NCBI RefSeq assembly: GCF_051622035.1 | Contig: NC_135357.1 | Span: forward strand, 32,282,191 to 32,346,190 | DNA: 64,000 nt | Reading direction: 5' to 3' | Origin: Arctopsyche grandis | Lineage: Eukaryota; Arthropoda; Insecta; Trichoptera; Hydropsychidae | In this document: positions 13,246 to 24,426 of the stretch, in pieces | How positions within the stretch are numbered: position 1 is the stretch's first letter | How the letters are laid out: each line of letters opens with the position of its first letter | Translations under genes and position numbers: made by a program | Notes under the pieces: model-generated | Databases searched by the model: none | What the model was told of the DNA's origin: nothing | The model's input: only the letters and a program-made list of their open reading frames with translations

Positions 13246-14473
13246 AGGTTTTCTTTTCCTTTCTTTGTATTTTAGACAATTTTCCACATTATGTATTGCT
13301 TTGTAGTTTTCTAAACCGATTATGGAGTCCGCTTAATAAATTATTATTTTTTTCGGGAGTTTGGACAGCCCTTAGTTAGACAATGACAGTTATTGAATTA
13401 CTATTGTTGAATGTTTGCGCTTATGAAAAAATTAATTACATAATAATAAAGGTCAAGGATAAAAAATACATGTATGTATGTACATATGTTTGTATGTATG
13501 ATTGTCTGTTTTTTTTTATAATATATTTTTTTAATTCTGTGCGGTCAAATATTTATTCGATTTTACTTTAAAGGTTTTATTATTTACTTTATTTTGAGCT
13601 CAAGTTCGTTCGAACAAATCTACATAGTCGTGTATGACTTAATTTGGTCAATTTTAAGATATGTAGATTCAAGGTTTGGTCGTTTTTGCGCAGGTCAGTA
13701 TCGCTCTATCTGGTTCAGGTCAGTTCTGATGTAGTAAAATTAGCTGATGTAGCAAATCGATCTTTATTTGTACATACATACATACTGTATAGATAATGTA
13801 TATTTAAAACAAATTCAACATTATCACAGTTCGCTATTCACACAATCGATTCATTCAATTATAGAGTTTATTTCTTAAGATTCTGGTTATGAAATACATT
13901 CATATATAATATCATATCTGCACGTGTATTTTAAATAGTAATTAAATAAGCTCAAAAAGAGAATGAGTGAATTAAATAATTTTTGGCGTAGATACCATAT
14001 TATTTTCGCTATAATTTATTTATCAGTTCAACGTATCGCGTACGCGAAATTTCACAATGCCATAATTAATCATTTTGGTTTTTATTTTTATTTTTTGCAC
14101 GCTTTAATATTACACTATACACGGAGTTAAACGGATTAAATTTGCATAAATTAGCCGAAAAAGTGCATTCGCATATTGAATTTGCGAAATCGCACAGCGG
14201 TCGGTGCAAGCGGTGTAATTCGTCGGATCAAAAATCATATCTACTATTACATTTGTGGAAATATTTTTATATTAATAAATATCTCATTTTGAGTGTAATT
14301 TGATGCGTACATAATTTTACATAGTATATTTTTTATTAGGAGAATTTACTTTAATAGAAGGTACTTTTCATTTTATTTTTTGTTACAACAATTTTGTGAA
14401 TTACCTAATGAATTTAGTTTCTCAATATACAGAGAACTTTTCGAATTTATGTGTTCTCTTTCGTTTCATATAA

Positions 14474-14602
14474 TCTTATATATAAAACTGAAACGACGTC
14501 TGTAATTCGTTTCCGATTGGCTGTCGTCAAAGTCGATTCTGATTGGTTTGATTGTTTTCATTTCATTTCCATTTACCGAGCGAAGCCGGGTAGCACCACT
14601 AG
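14474..14602 (+). mobile_element. Mini-Helitron (129 bp)
   Basis: Starts TCTTATATATAAAAC after an A and ends with CACCACTAG before a T. A short hairpin (TACC...GGTA, with GC pairs inside) sits about 10 bases before the CTAG. These are the 5' TC, 3' hairpin and CTRR end, and A/T insertion site expected of Helitrons. A related 3' end may be present at 49375. No Rep/helicase. Confidence 0.75.
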
Positions 14603-14725
14603 TTTGATTTTACATTGCACAATTATTTAATTATTAATATAATGTATTCGAGAATTAAAAATATATTTGAGAAAGTGTGAAAGCTTGTAATATAAATTTT
14701 ATATGAAAAAAGTAACTGTTATAAC

Positions 14726-14858
14726 TAAAGCCCGGACCCAGAGGGTGCCGCGTATCGTTCAAATGTTGTAAATGCATTGTTAAAGGTTTGCCGAACCTTT
14801 TTTATAAAGGATTTACAACAATGGAACAATGAGCGGCACCTTGGATATCCTACCTCTA
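14726..14858 (+). mobile_element. 133-bp hAT-type MITE (family B), copy 3
   Basis: Same length and body as 10901-11033, flanked by perfect 8-bp duplications GTTATAAC (14718-14725 and 14859-14866). The left terminus reads TAAAGCCCGG. The target site resembles those of copies 1 and 4 (TTATRA core). Confidence 0.88.
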
Positions 14859-14884
14859 GTTATAACTGTTCAAATATTTAATAG

Positions 14885-15470
14885 CCAGCTGGCATCAGGT
14901 AGATCTGACAGATGATTCCGATATAGTTTTATTGATTAATTTCTTTATCGTCATGTTGAAGACATTTGCTTATTTGATTGTAAAGATTTGACAGTGGAAT
15001 ATCGTATGTCGGATAAATATCAAAGTGATCGGAAGAGTGGAGGTGGTTCAAAATCAACTCATTAAATGTTAACATAAAAGTGAAGCCAACTAAAAGCTTG
15101 TAAACATAAGAGTGAAAAGTAAACTTAACCACAGATTGAATGAGTTGCAAAGGGGTGGTAGGAAGAGGTGTATGAATAGCTAGCTGTCATCGCTCCAATC
15201 TGACACAAGATTCCGATGTAAAATTTAGCGAGTTCCTTAATGATTAAATCCTCTAGCTTCATGTTGGAGACATTAGCTTACTTCAATGCTAGATAGCCCC
15301 CGTATGTTGCTAAAATATCAAAGCGATCTAAAGACTGGAAGTGTACCAAAATCAGATCACAATTTTTTGACGGGTAGGAATTTTATGAAACTGACAGAGT
15401 GAAGGTACTAAAAAGCTTGTAAAAATGAGTGACTGTGGTTGATCCAATCAGACAAAACTGTGTAAGTCCA
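14885..15470 (+). repeat. Repeat family H, tandem dimer of about 295 bp
   Basis: Two diverged units start near 14885 and 15180. Each has AGCTGNCATC, GATTCCGAT, a TCATGTTG..GACATT.GCTTA block, AAATATCAAAG.GATC and AAAAGCTTGTAAA. The same unit occurs once at 31745-32060 and again as a dimer at 50050-50570. The minus-strand open frame at 14929-15150 is only part of unit 1 and is not conserved in unit 2. Origin unknown. Confidence 0.7.
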
Positions 15471-16320
15471 ATTCCAATGAACTATGACTGTTGTCATATG
15501 TATGGGTAAACGTCAAGGCGAAAAGTATGAACGTTGTACGTATTTTCAATGAAATTTTTGCTAATTTAACGCCAATTGGACTTTGGATCGTACTTTTTCG
15601 AGGTAATTATCGACATTTATTGTGTAAGCATATTTAACTAAGGCTATCTAGAGCGGCCTAGTTTAATTATTTCGATTAAACGCACTTGGCATTTCCTAAT
15701 ATCCTGTCATTGAGAAATTGCATATACATATGTATTTTTATATCGAATTTATTATTCATACATCCTGAATGTTTCATGGCCGTTCAATATATTAAAGATA
15801 CATATATTTTTTTAATAAGTTTAAATACTGAACTTAACCGGGCATAATGTATCTAATCAATACGAAGCGTTACAATTGCTAATTTTTTTTATCACTACGC
15901 CTTCTTCTATTGTGAATGTTGGCGAATCGCGCGTAACGAGCGTTATGACGATTAAAGCCGAAAAACAATATAGTGTGTTTTTTTTTTCGGAATTTTTGCT
16001 TTCTACCTTGTCGTCTTTGTAATCGCGTAACATTTATAATTTTGCGTGTGTAGTCACACTATTGTTGAAAAAGTAATCTGCGACTGTTGTGAGGGTAATC
16101 GCTATAATTTTGGATAAACGTGCCGCCATTTTGACGCACGACTTCGTCAACTCGAAATGGCAGAAGTGTAATAATCACTGTCGAAATAATTGTTGCGTAT
16201 TTTTACTAACCTCTTCTTAGTTCATTCCATTTCAAAATCACACCCCAGCTTAATATTATTCGTCTGTGTGGGGCGATGAAAATGTATCGCAAAAACTGTT
16301 ATATTTGAACGGTTGGAATA

Positions 16321-16926
16321 CATATGAGCCGTTATATTTGAAAGTCAAAGTAGTATGGAAAGCTGTATGCTCGACATAATGAGGAAATACAGGAAACGTA
16401 GGTGAGAAGTGTGACGAGGGTAGTGGACATAGTAGATAGAGTAAAGATATCGAAATGGCAATGGGCGGGCCACGTAGAAGAATGGACGAAAGGTGGACAA
16501 AAGAAGTGCTTGAATGGTACCCGAGAGAATGCAAAAGGGTAAAAGGAAGACCGCAGGGAAGATGGGTAGACGAAATTAGGAAAATGTGTGCGCAAAACAG
16601 AGACGACTGGAAGCGTGTTGGAGAGGCCTCTATCCAGCAGTGGATGGTGAGCGGCTGTAGATGATGATGATATTTGAAAGTGGCATAAGTCCACTTTTCT
16701 TCATTTCGAGAAATATTTCGCAAAATATAAAATATAATATTTTACGTTTAAGAATATTTAAAAATACTTGTGGCCTGTAATACGTTTATTCTTCTTTTCC
16801 GAGATTCTGGACATATCGAATTAAAATCAGTGATGACATTTTGTGAATTGAGTCAAAGAGAAATAGTGTTTTTGGAACTGAAAACTGCACTTCCGCCACT
16901 TACAATAACTTATAACGGCTCATATG
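16321..16926 (-). mobile_element. TIR MITE family C, copy interrupted by a retrotransposon
   Basis: Ends are inverted: CATATGAGCCGTTATA at 16321 and TATAACGGCTCATATG ending at 16926. Without the nested insertion at 16346-16669 it is about 270 bp. Internal blocks match the reverse complement of 2938-3150. The orientation is opposite to that copy and to 24777-24932. Confidence 0.75.
16346..16669 (+). mobile_element. Non-LTR retrotransposon ORF2 3' end, 5'-truncated, with 12-bp TSD
   Basis: The peptide from about 16455 to 16664 shows the typical endonuclease-reverse transcriptase tail: TKEVLEWYPRE, KGRPQGRWVDEIRK, DDWKRVGEA and QQW, then a stop and a (GAT)n tail. Upstream, WQWAGHV is in another frame, so the copy is frameshifted. 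It is bounded by ATATTTGAAAGT at 16334-16345 and 16670-16681 and lies inside MITE family C. The short microsatellite tail and ORF end suggest an RTE-like clade, which I infer rather than know. Related minus-strand copies lie at 45545-46438 and 55680-55868. Confidence 0.85.
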
Positions 16927-17649
16927 ATTTATCGCTTGAATTGTAAGTCAAAAGCTTCCCACGGTATATGAAATGTTTTAAATAATATACTATAAATACA
17001 TATGTACATACCTACATATATTAAACTTTTCTTTCATGTTTTAAATGGTAATTAATGATTTTATTCATATAAATAATATTTTAAGAGCATTAGTATCGCT
17101 TCTGGTTTTATTTGCATTTTTTTTCTATACACAAATCGATCATGATTTATAAACAGTTGAAATTATATTAAATCTATGATTGATTATGAATACTATATCA
17201 TTGAAATGTTAGTTCAATATTTTATTTTATTTTTCATATATTTTATTTACATATGAACGTACGTAGAGATATCCCAAAGTACATACACGAAAGCTACAGC
17301 GTAGCTTACTTGTTATTTAAACGATTGTTGACCAATAGAGAGTTTAAATCCTATCCAGAGTCAAAAAATTATTCCATTTTTTCGATGATTACGAGAACGT
17401 CTAGTGGTGCTTGCAGGATTTGGATGACTAATAAATCCAAATTGATCATCTCTTGTTAAAGTTTGCTAATTTGTCTAACTTAATTGTTGCGAAGGTTACA
17501 ATGAAATCGGAATCCCTCAGTTTATCGCGAATTCGGCTAGTTTAAATTTGTTGTTTGTTGCAGGCATACATATGCTTGTAATCAATATCTGTATACCTAC
17601 ATTTTTTTATTGTGTTTGGATATGTATACAGTTAGCTATAGTTTCGATT

Positions 17650-18945
17650 TGGGGTGATCTATCATGGCGGTGATCCAACAAAGCCGCGCACGATAATGCC
17701 GCGACGACAAACCCGCGCATAACAATGCCAAGCAGAACAACCACGTCAATGCCGCGCGAAATTAAAATAAAATGATACAAAATTAAATAAAAAGAAGTTC
17801 AAGCGAGGTCGTTGGTGCAAATTTAGAATAGTTGAAATATCGTATTGTATTAATATTTTCAGTTTTACACAGAGCAATCAATTAGTTTAATGGTATTAAA
17901 TTGCGAATTTTTCTTCAAAATTTTATTTAATTTGTCTATTTTTTTTAATGTTGTAAGAAATATGAAGCCCAATTATGTTCTTCCGAAAAACTTTTTACTT
18001 TATCTATGTACGTAGTAACAATAGATGAAGTTTTGTGATCATGCGAAAATTTGAACACGAGATTTTGACTGGTTCGAACTCGGAATCGACCACTGATCAC
18101 GTTTTCATGATCTAGAAAAAAATGTGTGTGTGGATGTGTGTGTCAGATACATACATAGATAAAGTCATGGGTTAGTCACATCCGAATTTTTTTGTTAATG
18201 TCGCGCATATACGGTTACCTGACAACTCGTTCACAGATTTTCCGTAAACCGAGGATGCGCTCCAGGCATTACGTATACGGCCATCTCTTTCTCATCCCGT
18301 CTGTTCACCAAGATCTCGTTTACTATGCCATGTTAACGGTGAACAGACGGTCTGTGAAAGAGATGACTGCATACGTAATGGCATAGTAAACGAGATCTTG
18401 GTGAACAGACGGGGTGAGAAAGAGATAGCCGTATACGTAAAGCCTGGAGCGCATCCTCGGTTTACGGAAAATCTGTGAACGAGTTGTCGTGTCACCCGCA
18501 TATACATATATCGAGTATGTTTTAATTTTTTTTGGATATGAAATACAGTATGTATGTATATAGGAATTTACTTTTGTCTTACGCGGCTATGTAGGTGTAG
18601 CACTATCGTGCACGGTTTTTTGGCGCGGTATTGTCGTACGTGGCTTTTTTTCGGGGTGCTGTCATGGCATTATGGCATATATAAATATATAATACTTGTA
18701 TTAAACTTACTTTAAGTGTTTTGGATCTATTTAAGTATTGATGACATCCTTTAATTACAGATACATATGTATGTAGGTATTAAATAATCGTACCGAATAC
18801 AACGAATTGTACTGAATTTAATTTATACAATATTATGATAATTCTTTTGATCAAACAGAGCTACATATTTCTGGTAGTAGTACATATGTTTTGTGGAGAA
18901 ATATTAGTCTAATGAAAATAATCAACAGTAGCTTTGGGTGTATTG
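17650..18945 (-). repeat. Interspersed repeat family F, inverted locus
   Basis: Reverse complement of the order seen at 11235-12030: GC-rich modules at 17665-17765, AGCGAGGTCGTTGG near 17800, AGAGCAATCAATTAGTTTAA near 17880, then the ~350-bp block at 18590-18945 starting with another module (GGCGCGGTATTGTCGTACGT). The 285-bp hairpin element at 18213-18497 sits in the middle, and 18000-18200 is not seen at the other locus. No coding potential recognised. Confidence 0.6.
18213..18497. mobile_element. 285-bp foldback element: near-perfect hairpin with 8-bp TSD
   Basis: Two ~120-bp arms (18213-18331 and 18378-18497) are inverted repeats with only about three mismatches apart from a more variable terminal ~10 bases. 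The spacer is 46 bp and resembles part of the right arm. GCATATAC flanks both sides (18205-18212 and 18498-18505). The 8-bp duplication fits hAT, P or Mutator-like transposition. The open frames in it come from the palindrome. A transcript would form a long double-stranded RNA. Confidence 0.88.
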
Positions 18946-19448
18946 ATCTGTTGGAAATTTGTAGTTAAAATAATAAAATATGTACATATGTATATGTACC
19001 TATGTATGTATGTAAACGAATATGTGTGCAATGTTTGATATTCGCTGGAGCAACGGTCGAAATCGAAAGTGATGAGCGCAAAAAAATCTAAGTCAGTGAC
19101 CATCGTACATTACTAAGTCAGACGGTCAGGTGTAATTAATTCGCGGTACGCGAGCTCGTGTCGACATATATGTATTGTATACATAAATAGATCCACTCTC
19201 GTATATCGTGGATGTATTACAGTCGGTCACGCGAGTGTAATAAACAATCATCGAGCCAATTTTTTTAATAAATTGTATACATACATACATTCGTACGTAC
19301 CTACCTATTGTGTGCCGTTTTATAGCCGAATGGGTAAATTAAACTCGTGTTTTTTTTTATGATCATTATGTATACATGTACTGTTAGTTTTGTGGGTGTC
19401 TTATTTTTAAAATTGGGTTAGCAATTTTTTTAGACTCGTATTTGATTA

Positions 19449-19513
19449 TTGCATAAGTTCATGCCCGTTTACCCATAAAAATGCAATAAAAAATCGGGCA
19501 TGAATTTATGCAA
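19449..19513. other. 19-bp-stem hairpin, function unknown
   Basis: TTGCATAAGTTCATGCCCG (19449-19467) pairs with CGGGCATGAATTTATGCAA (19495-19513) with one mismatch and a 27-nt loop. The size is like a small-RNA precursor, but the flanks pair poorly and no known miRNA is recognised. It may equally be the remains of a tiny palindromic repeat. Confidence 0.5.
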
Positions 19514-19683
19514 TCGTCCGAAACATGATGCTTTTTTTTAGTTTAGATCCATTGTCAAAGTCGAAGTGGGAGCAAAAGTTGCAATGATTTTTATTGTATG
19601 TATGTTTAAAAAATACGTGAATTTGATACACATGTACATACGTACATATATTTTATTTTATTTTATTTTATTTTACATATATA

Positions 19684-20095
19684 CCAGGAAGGCCTTACAG
19701 GTAAATCCCAATGCGCCTTCCTGGCCAATTACAAATACAAATACAGCATTTTTATTATAAGTCGTTGAATTGCGAGACACTGAAAAAACTCGCAAATTAA
19801 CGAGACATCTATGAATTGTACATAAATTTTTATTGTACATCAATCAAATTTTTCAAATAGTGGTGACATAGTAGGTAGGAAGGATTTTTAGCCAATTTTT
19901 TTTTCCGGAAACCGTTTCAACAATGAAATCAGAGAAAATTGGCAAACTCTCATAGGAAACGATCAACCTGGAGTCACAAATCCAGGTCTGACCAACAGCA
20001 TACTCTGAAAAATTCATTTTCATTCAGGGATAGAACCCGGTACCTTCTTGACGGTAAGCAGAAGCTTAACGTCCGAGCTATGCTGCTGGCTATGT
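19684..20095 (-). mobile_element. tRNA-headed SINE (family D), near full length
   Basis: On the minus strand it starts at about 20095 with a tRNA-like head: AGCAGCATAGCTCGG as box A region and GGTTCTATCC as box B. A body with ATTGGCAAACTCTNATAGGAAACGATC-type sequence follows, and the 3' end is the CCAGGAAGGC palindromic block at 19684-19730. Just left is a (TTTTA)n run, the complement of an A-rich tail. About 410 bp. Other copies are at 20.6, 22.2, 27.8, 29.1, 37.1, 41.2, 48.4 and 52.1 kb. Confidence 0.8.
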
Positions 20096-20149
20096 AAGTT
20101 TTTGTCTGATTCAATCCGCGATTTAATGACTTTTTTCGATGTTGATTCG

Positions 20150-20395
20150 TCAGGTATTTTTAAATACTTTTTTATTTAATAAATTGTCAGGGAGTAAGTT
20201 GGGCAATTTATTTTCAAGCGTTATATTAATGCTTTTATTTTGTTTGATATCCAAATTTCTTACTTCGTTGTTTCCAATTGAGTCACTTCCGGTCGTCAAA
20301 TTGATATGAAATTTCGGCCAACCATCTATTTTTTGTCCAAGATTACTTTTGACATTGATATTTTTTGAGTCATGAACTAAAATTGCATTTGACAA
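20150..20395 (-). other. 81-codon open frame of unknown status between two SINEs
   Basis: An ATG-to-stop frame rich in Asn, Lys and Leu with no recognised domain, signal peptide or membrane segment. It lies in a 500-bp segment between an inverted SINE pair. Base composition gives no clear coding bias. It may be a fragment of an older element or chance. I do not call it a gene. Confidence 0.15.
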
Positions 20396-20609
20396 AAATT
20401 TATAAATTTATAAAGTTACCTGTACTGCAGAAAAACGCTTCTTTTTTTGCTTTATTACATTATTCGATCACTGTCAACCAAGGATAAATACTACCACACA
20501 ATTTCAACGACATAGGTCCAATGTGTCGTTTTGAAAGGACTATCCCATGCACGCGTGCCATGAACGTCACATTTTTTCTCTACGTTTAAAACTATCCAGT
20601 TCGATCGTT

Positions 20610-20857
20610 TCCTTTCAGAGTTTGCCAATTTTCCCAAGACACGGCTCCCGATTAAAAATTGGCTAAAAACGATTATGCATGACCTACTATGTCACCACTA
20701 TTTGAGCATGATTAATGTACAATTCATAGATGTCTCGTTAATTTGCGAGTTTTCAGTGTCTCGGAATTCAGCGACTTGTATAATAAAAATGCTGTATTGT
20801 TTGTAATTAGCCAGGAAGGCGCATTGGGGTTTACTTGTAAGGCCTCCCCGGTATGAA
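20610..20857 (+). mobile_element. SINE family D, 5'-truncated copy, inverted relative to 19684-20095
   Basis: Contains AGAGTTTGCCAATTTT, the shared GTCACCACTATTTGA and AGATGTCTCGTTAATTTGCG blocks, and the terminal CCAGGAAGGCGCATTGGGG palindrome. It lacks the tRNA head. It runs opposite to the copy 500 bp to the left, so the pair could fold into a large stem. Confidence 0.78.
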
Positions 20858-21810
20858 AAAATGTAATCAAATAAAAAATAAAAATAAAATATATGCATAT
20901 ATTTATTATATTATATCTAAATAAAATAAAAACAACAAATGGAATAAAGTTATTGCACATAAAATTAGAGAAGAAGATACACATTTGAAATGATTAAAAA
21001 GGCGGTACAAATTTGAAATATATGTACGCATATGTAGATTGAATATTTATTAGGAGACTAAGATCAGATATTGAAACATTTGGAAAACGTTGCGTCGTAA
21101 ACATTTAGATTTCAATCTAGATTTCAATTACAAGCAGAACGTTGTGTCGACTCGAGTTCGAATCCACGGCCTCTTAGTATAGGTGGGTTTGATTGAATTA
21201 ATTTTTTTGCGTTCGAAAGTAATTTCTTTTAATGGCGCACTGTCCATTTTTGTCCACGGATAAAAACGACCATCATCTCTCGCTGATCTCGCCGTAATTA
21301 CGGGTCGGGATTGTGCAACGATTGCGCAATAATTTCCGCGAGAGATTGTCCTTATCTCGAGGCTCAGTTTCCGAAGTGTGTGCAAGATGCAAAAGAGCGT
21401 CAAAATTGCATTCGTTTCGACGGTTTGCGATCTGCGATCGAACTCATCGTCATTATGAAGATGACGGCAGTGCAGTGGGGTGAAGTTATTATATTGTGAT
21501 ATTTCAATCTTCTTATTTTTTGATTTTTATTGTTGCCATTTTATTTTAAAGCAGATTTTCGTTCGTACATGTGATGTTGTCAAATGTCTTGTTGTATAAA
21601 CCGTCAATTAATTTGAATCGGCGAGATCTCTTTCGGCTGTTACAATGAAATGGCTTCGTTCAAAAGTTCGCTAATCTCGATATGCCGTAAAAATTAAAAC
21701 TTAATCCATTGAGTATTAATAATAAAAATTATAACTTAATATTAAGCTTAATCATTAAAAATGAGATAATCTATTGAGAATACTTAGCCATAGTCACATT
21801 TTTTTCATTT

Positions 21811-22012
21811 GATTTTGATTTTTAAATGCTTTTTATTATTACTAAATCATGTTCACAATACATCTTATATCTTTTTTAATAGCTACTGATCTACTGATAA
21901 TTTTCTATTTTACAATTTTAATTTAATTTTGTTAGTTATCATAGTATTATATTATTCTAATGTTAATGTACAGCATAATAGGAGAAAGAGTTCAAAAACC
22001 TATTTACAATTT
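21811..22012 (-). mobile_element. Jockey 3'-UTR copy, 5'-truncated
   Basis: Starts with the common 3' end (GATTTTTAAATGCTTTTTAT on the + strand) and follows the family sequence to about 22012, with no ORF2 part. Same orientation as the other copies. Confidence 0.8.
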
Positions 22013-22204
22013 TTTTTCATTAATTACTGATATTATGAGGAAACGACATCGGTACAGGTTTTTCACTCCAAATTCAATATTCCGAAAATCAAATTCAATG
22101 TTTTTAATTTTGAATTAAATATTTTTCATTTCAAATTAAATATTTCAAAAACTGAATCAAACAATTGGACAGTTTTTTAATAGATTTATTTTCATGTTTA
22201 CATG

Positions 22205-22640
22205 TAATCATTATTATTTATTTATTTACATATTTGCCACATTGATATTACAGAATACTACATATAACGCGTCACTGTGACCACATATATAAGCATGATA
22301 CAAATACTGCATACAATGTACATATATACATATATAATAGTTCAGAAATATAAGCATAATTCAAATACTATATATAAGAATTAGCGAGACATCCATATTA
22401 GATAATAATTTTTTGAAATCATATTCTAGGTAGGATGGTTTTAGCCAATTTGATGGAGGAACCACCTCAACAACGAAATCAGATAAATTGGCAAACTCTG
22501 ATGGGAAACGATCGACTTGAAGTCACAAATATCCAAGTGTGACCAGCAGCATTTGAGATTATACTCGGAATAAATTCTTTTCAATCGCGGTCAGCTCACG
22601 GGATCGAATTCGGCGACCTCTCGGTGCTTATTTACTAATA
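22205..22640 (-). mobile_element. SINE family D, diverged copy
   Basis: Blocks in order on + are AGCGAGACATCCAT, GTAGGATGGTTTTAGCCAAT, AAATTGGCAAACTCTGATGG, AAACGATCGACTTGAAGTCA and a degraded head ending in GACCTCTCGGTGCTT. The same subfamily sequence (ATTCTTTTCAATCGCGGTCA) occurs at 52.3 kb. Confidence 0.7.
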
Positions 22641-22889
22641 TATTTATTATATAATAAATTTATTATATTAATACATTTATTTATTTCGTACATAATTAAA
22701 TTTTAAATTAAAAATATTTAATTTGGAGTGAAAATCCTGTATACATATGTATTTCGCCTGTATAAAAGCCTGTAACCGAGTTCGACTTGAACACGTCAAA
22801 CTTCATATAATACAAAGAAATTGAAGCTTTAGCTTCAAACAATTACACCAAACTGTACGGTTTTTTCATTGTCTTTAACTGTACCGTAG

Positions 22890-23480
22890 TTTGAGCGTCG
22901 TTTTTGTGTCCTAAACGGTCCACAATGAAAAGACAAAACAAACACTTAAAAGGAAAACAATGACGTCATATAGAGAAGAGAGTTGCTTGAACTCCTACAC
23001 ATGTACCATACACTTGTCGAACTTAACTCAAGTCGATTGAATCGCTCGAGAGGTGATTTTTTCTTTCTTTTCCTTCGTTTTCGGGTATCGCAAAAGCCAT
23101 AAACACCGCTACGCGAAGCGCTGAAAAACCAGTCCGTCCCGCGGTCCAGAGCGAGACGGAAAAGCACAAGAGGAAACGAGACGAGGTGTATGCACGTATA
23201 CATACATATGTATATACATACATATATTCTTATATTGTATTATATTATACGGTCACGAGTCGATCGACGATCTCGGCGATAGTGCGGGGGAGGGGAGGTT
23301 ATGTCACCGAAAGGCCGAAAAATAAAACCAGTCCGTTTCGGAGGCGACAGGTGGACCGAGGGAGGGAGGCTGACAGTCCGATCGGGATTATGCTATTGAC
23401 TGACGTAGGCTAATGGCGGAATTCCATGGTTTTGGTATCTGGCCGTTTCGGTATACAATTCGGTGACTAGTTTTCATTGA
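22890..23480. promoter_or_regulatory. CpG-rich, repeat-poor island
   Basis: GC-rich and CpG-rich sequence (for example 23110-23160 and 23260-23400) with no copy elsewhere in the window, 3.3 kb upstream of the signal-peptide exon. A plausible promoter, 5' UTR exon or enhancer of the + strand gene. No clear TATA box plus initiator pair was identified. Confidence 0.28.
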
Positions 23481-23696
23481 ACGTGCCTACGACAAATTTC
23501 AGTGTTTGTATATATGTGGGTTTTGATCGTTTGGTTTTTACGCTCTGTGTAATTATCTAGGATGGAAATGAAGGCTTGGAACAAAAAAACGGAAGGGTTT
23601 TGTTGTTCCGTATTGATCATTTGTGGTTGGGTTTTATGTCTTGTTAGTGTTTTGTCAGTGAACTGGTTGGCTATTATTGTATTTCTGTTGTGCACA

Positions 23697-24200
23697 TTTG
23701 ATTTTTAAATGCTTTTTATTATTACTAAATTATGTTCACAATACATCTTATATCTATTTTAATAGCTACTACTGGTCTACTGATCATTTTCTATTTTACA
23801 ATTTTAATTTAATTTTGTTAGTAATAATAGTATTGTATTATTCTAATGTTAATGTACAGCATAAAGGTCTGTTCATCCCTATCCAGCACGACCCGTATCC
23901 TGCAGGTGTCATGCAAGTGCGGAGAGTATTCTTTGGTACATTATATGGACGTATTCATACTCCATTCACGCATGCGCATTTACGCATTCATGCGCGTCCA
24001 TATAGAATGTACTAAATAATAATGTCCGTACTTGCAGGATTCGGGCGTGCTGGATAGGTATGAACAGACCTTAATAGGAAAAGGAGCTCAAAAACCTATT
24101 TACAATTCTTATAAATGCTCTCATAATACATTTAATATGTAATATTAATTAAAGATTCTCTAAAGTCGACGATCTAAAGCAGATTGTGTTTAGGTAATCA
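23697..24200 (-). mobile_element. Jockey 3'-UTR copy split by a Harbinger-like MITE
   Basis: Family sequence runs from 23697 to 23864, is broken by a 207-bp MITE plus a 3-bp duplication, and resumes at 24075 to about 24200. The uninterrupted target (CAGCATAATAGG) can be read from other copies, so the MITE is the younger insertion. Confidence 0.85.
23865..24071. mobile_element. PIF/Harbinger-like MITE (207 bp) with TAA target duplication
   Basis: Terminal inverted repeats of about 40 bp begin AGGTCTGTTCAT and end ATGAACAGACCT; both arms carry CCAGCACG and CCTGCA motifs. Flanking TAA occurs on both sides (23862-23864, 24072-24074) but once in empty Jockey copies. The TAA/TTA duplication is characteristic of PIF/Harbinger. 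No transposase. A diverged, longer relative may lie at 39366-39750. Confidence 0.88.
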
Positions 24201-24293
24201 TTTGAGATTGAGATTAAGTTATTGAGATTAGTTTTGCCGTTTTGAAGATAATTTTGAGGGATGTTGTACAAATTTAGAAATATGTGTTATGAG

Positions 24294-24426
24294 TAGAGGT
24301 AGGATAGTCACAGTGCTATTCATTGTTGCGTTGTTGTAAATCCTTTGTAAAAAAGGTTCGGCAAACCTTTAACAATGCATTTACAACCTTTGAACAATAC
24401 GCGGCACCTTCTGGGTCCGGTGACTA
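24294..24426 (-). mobile_element. 133-bp hAT-type MITE (family B), copy 4
   Basis: Inverted relative to copies 1 and 3, with both ends intact (TAGAGGTAGG and GTGACTA). Flanked by perfect GTTATGAG duplications at 24286-24293 and 24427-24434. Confidence 0.88.

Noticed and set aside
16256..16723. 155-codon minus-strand frame
   Set aside because: It is the antisense shadow of the retrotransposon ORF2 end on + at 16346-16669; the + strand peptide carries the recognisable motifs.
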